DNA from: Bacteroidota bacterium
Lineage (GTDB): Bacteria > Bacteroidota > Ignavibacteria > Kapaibacteriales > UBA2268
Direction of reading: 5' to 3'
DNA: 13,097 nt
Assembly (NCBI GenBank): GCA_022708005.1
Contig: JAKIZN010000018.1
Location: forward strand, 1-13,097
The notes beneath the pieces were generated by a model. The model had not been told where the DNA came from. It ran no database searches and saw nothing but the letters and a program-made list of their open reading frames with translations. The position numbers were made by a program, and so were the translations under genes. Of this stretch, positions 7,417 through 13,097 are shown one piece after another (positions within the stretch are counted from its first letter, which is position 1; the number at the start of each line of letters is the position of its first letter).

Positions 7417-10400
7417 TTAATGACCATAATCACATCTTAAGCAGCGTTTTGCTTGGCGAACAGCCTCTGCTTCAGTCCAAGTTTGCTCGACCTCGCAGAA
7501 GTTATTCCTTCTTCTTTCGACTGATAAGAGTGGCATTTTTGCCCTTGTATAAGGAACTGGCTCGGCGTCTGGATCAAATAAAGTATCGTTCGGCTTTTCC
7601 TCTCTCCAGAAAGCGTGGTTTGCGCCAGTAAGGTATTCGTCGATGCCGACTGCTGCCCGCTCGCCTGCCGCTATCGCCTCGATTACTGTTCTATCAGAAT
7701 TTCCGACTACGGCAACATCGCCTCCAGCAAACAGCCATGGTATGGAAGTTTGATGAGTAATTGGGTCGACAACGATATTTTCTTTATTCTTCATTTTAAG
7801 CTTTATTTTTTCAAATATTTCAGGATTCTCTATACTTTGCCCGACAGCTAATATTACTTGGTCGCAATCAATGGTAAATACTTTATCCTCTTTTATTGGA
7901 CGGCGGCGCCCTGACCTATCAAATTCGCCAAGTTTCATTGGGGTGCATTTTATGCCCGTAACTTTGCCGTCTTCCGAAACAATTTCTTCTGGATTGGTGA
8001 GCGGAAGAAGTTCTATTCCTTCTTGCAAAGCTTCGTCAATTTCTTCAACGTAAGCTGGCATCTCATCTTGCCCACGACGGTAAACAATCGATACTTTTTC
8101 TGCACCCAAGCGAATTGCTGAACGAGCCGAATCGAACGCTGCATTTCCACCTCCGACGACGACCACATTTTTCCCAACTGGAACAGAGCCTCGCAGGTTA
8201 TATGTTCTGAGAAATTCCATAGCAGTTGTTACTCCTTTTGCATCAGAGCCTTTTGTATCGATATGGACGCTGTCAGCGTTGCCAATAGCCAAAAATACTG
8301 CTTTGTAATTATCTTCAATTAAGTCCGATAGCGAAAAATCAACGCCTAATTTTTGATTAGTATGAATATCAACTCCAAGCCCTTCAATCATACGGATTTC
8401 CCTTGCAAGCGTTTCTCTCGGCAACCTATATGCAGGTATGGTTTGCACAAGCATACCGCCCGGACGCGGCTCTGATTCAAATACATCTGGTCTATAGCCT
8501 AATCGAGCAAGAAAATATGCAGCAGAAAGTCCCGCAGGACCTGCTCCAATTATCGCAATTTTTGTCTTAGCGTTCTTCTCATTTTCACGTACTTCAGGCA
8601 CTTGGACTGTGATTTCTTGGTCAACCATAAATCGCTTTAATGCTCTAATAGAAACAGATTCATCAAGCGTAGCTCGTCGGCATTTGTCTTCGCAAGTATG
8701 GAAACACACTCGAGCGCAAACTGCGGCAAACGGATTACGTTCTCTATGCAACTTTAACGCTTCTGCATATCGCCTTTCTCCAATTAGAGATACAAACCCG
8801 GGCACATCAACTCCCGCAGGGCAAGCACTTTGGCACGGAGCGCGGACTAATCCGCGGCATACGCCAGCTTCGCAATGCTTTTTAGCGATATGCGCTTCAT
8901 ACTCATGTCGAAAATGTCGTATAGTCGAAAGAACTGGATTGGGAGCAGTTTGCCCAAGCCCGCAGAGCGAAGTATCTATTATTTGATGACCTAACTCTAT
9001 CAAAGTTTCAATATCACCTTCGACGCCTTTGCCATCGCAAATTCTTTCTAATATTTCAAGCATACGCTTTGTGCCAACTCGGCATGGCACACATTTGCCA
9101 CACGATTCTTCTTGCACAAATTCGAGGAAAAATCTTGCAACGTCAACCATACATGCGTCTTCGTCCATTACGACTAATCCGCCAGATCCCATAATAGCAC
9201 CGAGTTCATTAAGAGAGCTGTAGTCTAATGGAACGTTCAAATTCTGCTTTGGAATGCATCCACCGGAAGGTCCGCCAATTTGAGCTGCTTTAAACTTTTT
9301 ATCATTAGGGATGCCGTTTCCAATATCATATATCAGCTCGCCCAGCGAAGTTCCAATTGGCACTTCAACCAAGCCAGAATTATTGATTGCGCCCGCCAGA
9401 GCAAATACTTTTGTGCCTTTGCTGCTTTCTGTGCCAAACGAAGCGAACCAATCGCCACCTTTGAGCATAATAGCTGGAACATTCGCGTAAGTTTCAACAT
9501 TGTTTAGCACAGACGGCTTGCCCCATAGCCCCTTTTCAGCAGGAAATGGTGGGCGTGGGCGAGGTTCGCCGCGCTTGCCTTCAATAGAATTGATAAGAGC
9601 TGTTTCCTCGCCACATACAAATGCGCCAGACCCCATTCTAATTTCAAGGTCGAAAGAGAAGTTGCTACCGAAAATATTTTCGCCTAATATGCCGCATTCT
9701 CTTGCCCTATTAATTGCTACCTGCAATCGCTCTACAGCAAGCGGATATTCTGCTCTAACGTAAACGTAACCTTGGCTTGCTCCAACGGCGTATGCTCCGA
9801 TAGCCATACCTTCAACAATGCTATGCGGATCGCCTTCAAGAACAGACCTATCCATAAACGCTCCGGGATCGCCTTCGTCTGCATTGCAAAGCATATATTT
9901 TGCATCGCTCTTAGTTTTTTGTGCAAACGACCATTTCATCCAAGTAGGGAATCCAGCTCCACCGCGACCGCGAAGCCCGGACTTTTTCATTTCATTAATG
10001 ACGTATTCAGGGCTATGCTCCGAAACAATTCGAGCTAAAGCCAAATAGCCGTCGCGAGCTATATATTCTTCTATTGATAGTGGGTCTATTTCGCCACAGT
10101 TGCGTAGAACTATTTTCGTTTGGCGTCTGAAGAAATCAATATCGGTAATCACTGGAATTGGTTTTTCGGTAGCTTCATCTTTCCAGCATAATCTTTCTAA
10201 AATTTCGCCACCGAGCAAATGCTTTTCAACTATATCTTTAGCGTCTTCTGTGGATACTCCTTGATAAAAAATCTTATCTTTAGCAGTAACGACCACAGGA
10301 CCACGCGAGCATGGACCTAAGCAGCCAGTTTCGACTACTTTTACTTTATCGTCGATATTATGCTCCCTAAGCTCCTTGCAAATAGCCGCTTTAACCATAA

Positions 10401-10545
10401 GCGAGCCAGAAGCAATGCAACCGCCGCCGGCACATACTAATATTTTATCAGCGATTTCATTTCCAATTTTTAAATTTTCGTTACGCACAGCATCGCCAAT
10501 GGCTTGCAAGTCATTGATTGTCTTAATTTTATCAGCTTTCATCAT
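7417..10545 (-). CDS. hydB: Hydrogenase NADH-oxidising flavoprotein HydB fused to a GltD-like module
   Basis: This 1042-residue electron-input subunit has three parts. Residues 30-120 form a thioredoxin-like [2Fe-2S] domain (Cys38, 43, 75, 79). Residues about 150-550 are NuoF-like: FMN-binding GRGGAGFP (193-200), NADEGDPGAF, NADH-binding GSGAFVCGEE (305-314), and a [4Fe-4S] site (Cys482, 485, 488, 528). After the CEAGVC segment (558-563) the protein continues as a glutamate synthase small-subunit (GltD/NfnB) module: cysteine-rich fer4-type helices (Cys571, 575, 610, 614, 618, 622), an FAD dinucleotide fold GAGPAGLSAA (667-676), an NAD(P)H fold GGGNAAFDSA followed by YRRGQDEMPA (798-831), FAGGD, and a terminal CLRC pair. 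A usual HydB would end in a two-cluster ferredoxin domain here. I infer two flavins and possibly two pyridine nucleotide sites. The start has AAGGAG eight bases upstream and overlaps the hydC stop as ATGA, implying translational coupling; a second ATG follows immediately. Confidence 0.93.
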   Translation of the reverse strand: MMKADKIKTINDLQAIGDAVRNENLKIGNEIADKILVCAGGGCIASGSLMVKAAICKELREHNIDDKVKVVETGCLGPCSRGPVVVTAKDKIFYQGVSTEDAKDIVEKHLLGGEILERLCWKDEATEKPIPVITDIDFFRRQTKIVLRNCGEIDPLSIEEYIARDGYLALARIVSEHSPEYVINEMKKSGLRGRGGAGFPTWMKWSFAQKTKSDAKYMLCNADEGDPGAFMDRSVLEGDPHSIVEGMAIGAYAVGASQGYVYVRAEYPLAVERLQVAINRARECGILGENIFGSNFSFDLEIRMGSGAFVCGEETALINSIEGKRGEPRPRPPFPAEKGLWGKPSVLNNVETYANVPAIMLKGGDWFASFGTESSKGTKVFALAGAINNSGLVEVPIGTSLGELIYDIGNGIPNDKKFKAAQIGGPSGGCIPKQNLNVPLDYSSLNELGAIMGSGGLVVMDEDACMVDVARFFLEFVQEESCGKCVPCRVGTKRMLEILERICDGKGVEGDIETLIELGHQIIDTSLCGLGQTAPNPVLSTIRHFRHEYEAHIAKKHCEAGVCRGLVRAPCQSACPAGVDVPGFVSLIGERRYAEALKLHRERNPFAAVCARVCFHTCEDKCRRATLDESVSIRALKRFMVDQEITVQVPEVRENEKNAKTKIAIIGAGPAGLSAAYFLARLGYRPDVFESEPRPGGMLVQTIPAYRLPRETLAREIRMIEGLGVDIHTNQKLGVDFSLSDLIEDNYKAVFLAIGNADSVHIDTKGSDAKGVTTAMEFLRTYNLRGSVPVGKNVVVVGGGNAAFDSARSAIRLGAEKVSIVYRRGQDEMPAYVEEIDEALQEGIELLPLTNPEEIVSEDGKVTGIKCTPMKLGEFDRSGRRRPIKEDKVFTIDCDQVILAVGQSIENPEIFEKIKLKMKNKENIVVDPITHQTSIPWLFAGGDVAVVGNSDRTVIEAIAAGERAAVGIDEYLTGANHAFWREEKPNDTLFDPDAEPVPYTRAKMPLLSVERRRNNFCEVEQTWTEAEAVRQAKRCLRCDYGH

Positions 10546-11075
10546 CCTGCTTTCTCCTTGATTTTTGTCAATTCTAAATCGCGATAAAATTCAATCAATT
10601 CCTTTACTTTCTCGGCTTTCACTCTTTGGTGTATATCATCATTAACCATTAAAACAGGCGCTAGCCCGCAAGCACCGAAGCATCGCCCTATATCAAGCGA
10701 AAACAGCCCATCGCCTGTAGTTCCGCCGACTCCTATTTCTAGCTCTTTTTGCAATGATGATAATACTTCTTTGCCGCCACGCACATAGCAGGCAGTGCCG
10801 AGGCAAACTCTAACCATGTATTTGCCACGCGGCACAGTGGAGAAGAAGGAATAGAAACTGATAACACCAGTAACTTCGCTATAAGCAATAGAGAGTTTTT
10901 TACTTATTAGCTTAATAGCGGATTTTGGGAGATAGCCAAATAGCTTTTGAGCAATTTGTAGAGCTGGAATCAGCCCGCCGGGCTTTCCAACGTAATCATC
11001 AAGTATGCCATCGAGTTGCAGCAAAAGATCTTCTTCTGTAACTTCTTGGCATCCAAGGCATTTTTCTTGGGACAT
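10542..11075 (-). CDS. hydC: NuoE-like [2Fe-2S] subunit of the hydrogenase
   Basis: This 177-residue protein is the thioredoxin-fold subunit that partners the NuoF-like part of HydB and passes electrons in the NAD(P)H-hydrogenase complex. The [2Fe-2S] ligands are CLGTAC (Cys91, Cys96) and CFGAC (Cys132, Cys136), preceded by a helical N-terminal domain with the family segments IPALQIAQKLFGYLP and VTGVISFYSFF. An extra N-terminal CLGC pair (Cys6, Cys9) is present; its role is unknown. Length fits HndA/HydC and NuoE of complex I; the neighbours rule in hydrogenase and no other complex I genes are present. AAAGGA sits nine bases before the ATG. It is the first gene of the operon, downstream of a Bacteroidetes-type promoter with a leader of about 160 bases. 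Its stop overlaps the hydB start by three bases. Confidence 0.95.
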   Translation of the reverse strand: MSQEKCLGCQEVTEEDLLLQLDGILDDYVGKPGGLIPALQIAQKLFGYLPKSAIKLISKKLSIAYSEVTGVISFYSFFSTVPRGKYMVRVCLGTACYVRGGKEVLSSLQKELEIGVGGTTGDGLFSLDIGRCFGACGLAPVLMVNDDIHQRVKAEKVKELIEFYRDLELTKIKEKAG

Positions 11076-11243
11076 AAATAACTATCCTTTAAATTGGGAA
11101 GAAAATAGTTTATTCTAATTATAATAATTTCAATGAACTTAAGTGGCGTCTAAACAATTAATAGATAATCATCATATTTTGCATTTTTACCACTTATCAA
11201 TAATAATTTCTCAAAATTTATTAAAGAATTATTTCTCTAATGT

Positions 11244-11275
11244 CAAACTTAACTACAATCAGCTATATTAGCAAA
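11244..11275 (-). promoter_or_regulatory. Bacteroidetes-type promoter of the hydCBA operon
   Basis: Read on the minus strand, TTTG (11275-11272) and TAAGTTTG (11251-11244) are separated by exactly 20 bases, the same architecture as the ppdK promoter. Transcription would start near 11237, leaving a leader of about 160 bases before hydC. No other TAnnTTTG was found on this strand between here and hydC. Confidence 0.55.
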
Positions 11276-11314
11276 TAAAAAGCAAACTATTTTTCCCAAA
11301 AACTGCGTAAAATC

Positions 11315-11334
11315 TAACATTTAATCAAATGTTA
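11315..11334. promoter_or_regulatory. Perfect palindrome upstream of the hyd promoter, possible operator
   Basis: TAACATTT and AAATGTTA form a perfect 8-bp inverted repeat around AATC. It lies 39 bases upstream of the hyd -33 element, where an activator could bind. It does not match the Rex consensus (TTGTTAA-N4-TTAACAA) or the FNR consensus (TTGAT-N4-ATCAA). In such AT-rich DNA a chance palindrome is a real alternative. A smaller inverted repeat, TTAATT-GCA-AATTAA, overlaps its edge at 11332-11346. Confidence 0.3.
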
Positions 11335-11482
11335 ATTGCAAATTAATTGTTTATACGCAACTAAAAATCGTAATTCGTTGATTTATAAGCATATTAAAAA
11401 GCTAAATATTTCTCGAATTATTATACAGCAATAATTTAACTTAACCTAACTTTAAAATGTTAAATTATCCTAAATAATACAG

Positions 11483-11608
11483 TAGAAATTCTAAATGAAT
11501 GCGTATCCGCAAGGAAATATTTGACTTTAAGATGTCCTACACCTCGAAGGTGTAGGACATCTGGGGAATAGCGGGTAGACAATGGAAAAGTTTCTATTGA
11601 ATTATTTG
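11483..11608 (+). repeat. Hairpin-centred interspersed repeat, copy 2
   Basis: This copy has the same orientation as the one at 5491-5617, 5992 bases away at the core. The core 11530-11562 repeats the 15-bp stem exactly, with loop CGA in place of CAA. The similarity runs from TAGAAATTCT at the left edge to ATTATTT at the right edge. With copy 1 it brackets the whole hyd operon. It lies about 170 bases upstream of asnS and about 210 bases upstream of the hyd -33 element. Confidence 0.85.
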
Positions 11609-11658
11609 AGTTTAATCCCGTAATCGTCTTCAAGACAAATAATGCACTATAAAAATAT

Positions 11659-11675
11659 TTTCTATTGAATTATTT
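11659..11675 (+). repeat. Partial echo of the repeat's right end
   Basis: TTTCTATTGAATTATTT is identical to 11591-11607, the right end of repeat copy 2; the matching part of copy 1 (5600-5616) differs at one base. The preceding AAAATA is also A-rich, as in the full copies. It may be a remnant of a third copy. Confidence 0.5.
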
Positions 11676-11716
11676 GGAAATATAATTATCCTGCTCAAAA
11701 AGTTAAAAATATTTGC

Positions 11717-11724
11717 TATTTTTG
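11717..11724 (+). promoter_or_regulatory. Possible -7 element for asnS
   Basis: TATTTTTG fits TAnnTTTG and would give a start near 11731 and a leader of about 46 bases. No TTTG or TTG lies 17-23 bases upstream, so the match is incomplete. Confidence 0.3.
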
Positions 11725-11776
11725 TATGTTTTTTTAAGAGATAGATTGCAAAAAAGTATAATATATGGGATAAAAA

Positions 11777-13097
11777 ATGGATTCACGTTACAAATCATAC
11801 TTAAGCATCGAGAAATTGCACGAGTTCGTTGGGCAAACAGTAACCTTGCGCGGTTGGACGCATAATAGGACTGGCAAAGGAAAGCTAAATTTTATTATCT
11901 TGCGAGACGGAACTGGAATAGTTCAATGCGTTGTTTTTAAACCGAATGTCAGTGAAGAAGTTTTTGAAAATGCTAACAAATTAACGCAAGAATCTTCGAT
12001 TGCAGTTACTGGCACTGTGCGAGCAGAAGAGCGTGCTCCGGGCGGCTTTGAAATTGATGTTATTGACTTGAAAATATATCAGCTTGCTAGTGATTATCCA
12101 ATTACTCCTAAGGATCACGGCGACGCGTTTTTAATGGAAAATAGGCATTTATGGCTGCGTTCTTCGCGGCAGAATGCTGTAATGAGAGTAAGAGCTGCCG
12201 TCATCAAAGCTATTCGCGACTTCTTCGATGGGAACGGCTTTAAGTTGATGGATTCACCACTTTTAACGCCGAACGCTTGCGAAGGAACTTCAACTTTATT
12301 TGAAACAGAATATTTCGACTTGGGCAAAGCTTACTTGTCGCAGTCTGGGCAGTTGTATGCTGAAGCGTCTGCTATGGCTCTTGGCAGAGTTTATACATTT
12401 GGTCCAACTTTTCGAGCAGAACGCTCAAAAACTCGCAAGCATTTAACTGAATTTTGGATGGTAGAGCCAGAAATGGCTTTCTTCGACCTAAATGACGATA
12501 TGGACTTAGCCGAAGATATGGTAGAATACATCGTTAAATATTGCTTGAAAAATTGTCAAAAAGAGCTCGCAATATTAGAAAGAGATACCACAAAACTCGA
12601 AAAAGTAGTTAGACCGTTTCATAGAATGAGCTACACTGAAGCTGTAGATTGGCTAGACAAAAATAATGTGCCTTTAATCAAAAAGATTGATGGCAAAGAT
12701 GTTGAGTTCCCATTCCCTTGGGGCGAAGATTTCGGCTCTGTGCAAGAAGAAGCTATTATGGAGCAATTCGATAAGCCTTGCATCATTCATAGATACCCTA
12801 CCGAAGTCAAAGCTTTTTATATGAAGCGAGACCCTGAGAACGAAAAAGTTGTACTGGCTATGGATATGTTAGGACCTGAGAAAGCCGGCGAATTAATCGG
12901 TGGCAGCCAAAGAGAAGATGATTATGAGGCGCTTTATAGGCGAATTGTTGAGCACAATTTGCCCGTCGAAGCATTTCAATGGTACTTAGATTTGAGAAAA
13001 TTTGGATCGGTGCCGCATAGCGGGTTTGGACTTGGCATAGAAAGAACAGTTAAATGGATAACGGGGGTTGCCCATATCCGCGAGGTGATTCCATTCC
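11777..13097 (+). CDS. asnS: Asparaginyl-tRNA synthetase, 3' end outside window
   Basis: This class IIb synthetase charges tRNA-Asn with asparagine. 440 residues are visible with no in-frame stop, and the frame runs off the window just after GVAHIREVIPF, so probably only 10-15 residues are missing. Residues about 15-110 form an OB-fold anticodon-binding domain (TLRGWTHNRTGKGKLNFIILRDG). The catalytic domain follows with motif 2 FRAERSKTRKH (212-222), then LTEFWMVEPEMAF, and motif 3 GFGLGIERT (416-424). QSGQLY at 189-194 is characteristic of AsnRS, where AspRS has QSPQLY, and EFWMVEPE also fits AsnRS. The overall short form resembles the Thermus-type enzyme more than the longer E. coli one. 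ATG 11777 begins right before the OB fold; only a weak GGGA precedes it (11767-11770). Confidence 0.95.
   Translation, partial: MDSRYKSYLSIEKLHEFVGQTVTLRGWTHNRTGKGKLNFIILRDGTGIVQCVVFKPNVSEEVFENANKLTQESSIAVTGTVRAEERAPGGFEIDVIDLKIYQLASDYPITPKDHGDAFLMENRHLWLRSSRQNAVMRVRAAVIKAIRDFFDGNGFKLMDSPLLTPNACEGTSTLFETEYFDLGKAYLSQSGQLYAEASAMALGRVYTFGPTFRAERSKTRKHLTEFWMVEPEMAFFDLNDDMDLAEDMVEYIVKYCLKNCQKELAILERDTTKLEKVVRPFHRMSYTEAVDWLDKNNVPLIKKIDGKDVEFPFPWGEDFGSVQEEAIMEQFDKPCIIHRYPTEVKAFYMKRDPENEKVVLAMDMLGPEKAGELIGGSQREDDYEALYRRIVEHNLPVEAFQWYLDLRKFGSVPHSGFGLGIERTVKWITGVAHIREVIPF

Larger units (their letters stand above)
11076..11776. other. Long AT-rich divergent intergenic region between hydC and asnS
   Basis: These 701 bases separate two divergent genes and contain no convincing coding frame or tRNA. 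They hold the minus-strand hyd promoter with a long leader, a 20-base palindrome upstream of it, copy 2 of the hairpin repeat, a short echo of the repeat's tail, and a -7 element for asnS. Within the hyd leader, TAAGTGG (11140-11146) could pair with CCACTTA (11190-11196) across 43 bases, a weak hairpin at best. The stretch 11350-11480 is very AT-rich and I see nothing specific in it. Confidence 0.7.

Noticed and set aside
5626..11075. hydCBA as part of respiratory complex I (NuoE, NuoF, NuoG)
   Set aside because: HydA carries L2 and L3 H-cluster motifs and most of L1, which NuoG lacks, and no membrane subunits are present.
5538..11562. The two identical hairpins as a CRISPR array or an inverted-repeat transposon end
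   Set aside because: Only two copies about 6 kb apart, in direct orientation, with no regular spacers, cas genes or transposase.
11777..13097. Aspartyl-tRNA synthetase instead of asparaginyl
   Set aside because: The QSGQLY and EFWMVEPE segments are of the AsnRS type, and there is no bacterial AspRS insertion domain.

Overview
The window is an AT-rich bacterial segment with three blocks: an aromatic amino acid block, a PEP-forming enzyme, and a complete [FeFe]-hydrogenase operon, followed by the start of a tRNA synthetase gene. Two intergenic regions carry the pattern TTTG-N20-TAnnTTTG, which is the promoter form known from Bacteroidetes. I therefore place the organism in the Bacteroidota/Chlorobi (FCB) neighbourhood, living anaerobically or facultatively; the exact phylum cannot be settled by eye.

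Layout: 1-1215 (+) is a 5'-truncated shikimate dehydrogenase-shikimate kinase fusion. 1209-2444 (+) is EPSP synthase (aroA), overlapping it. 2445-2659 is a short intergenic region with the ppdK promoter. 2660-5413 (+) is pyruvate, phosphate dikinase (ppdK). 5414-5625 lies between convergent genes and holds a terminator hairpin plus the first copy of a roughly 126-base repeat built around a perfect 15-bp hairpin. 5626-11075 (-) is a three-gene operon, transcribed hydC-hydB-hydA. 11076-11776 is a 700-base divergent, AT-rich intergenic region with the hyd promoter, a palindrome upstream of it, the second copy of the repeat, and a weak promoter element for the next gene. 11777-13097 (+) is asparaginyl-tRNA synthetase, cut by the window end.

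How the genes work together: aroEK and aroA supply three consecutive steps (dehydroshikimate to shikimate to shikimate-3-phosphate to EPSP). PpdK can make the PEP that AroA consumes, as well as serve gluconeogenesis or glycolysis. HydC, HydB and HydA form a soluble NAD(P)(H)-linked, probably electron-bifurcating or -confurcating [FeFe] hydrogenase. Its HydB carries a C-terminal GltD-like FAD/NAD(P)H module where the usual two-cluster ferredoxin tail would be. No maturase genes (hydE, hydF, hydG) are in the window.

I see no wholly new system. The points most worth a second look are the hairpin-centred repeat that brackets the hydrogenase operon as direct copies, the Cys-to-Ser change in the H-cluster L1 motif, the HydB domain replacement, and active-site departures in the shikimate kinase and EPSP synthase.
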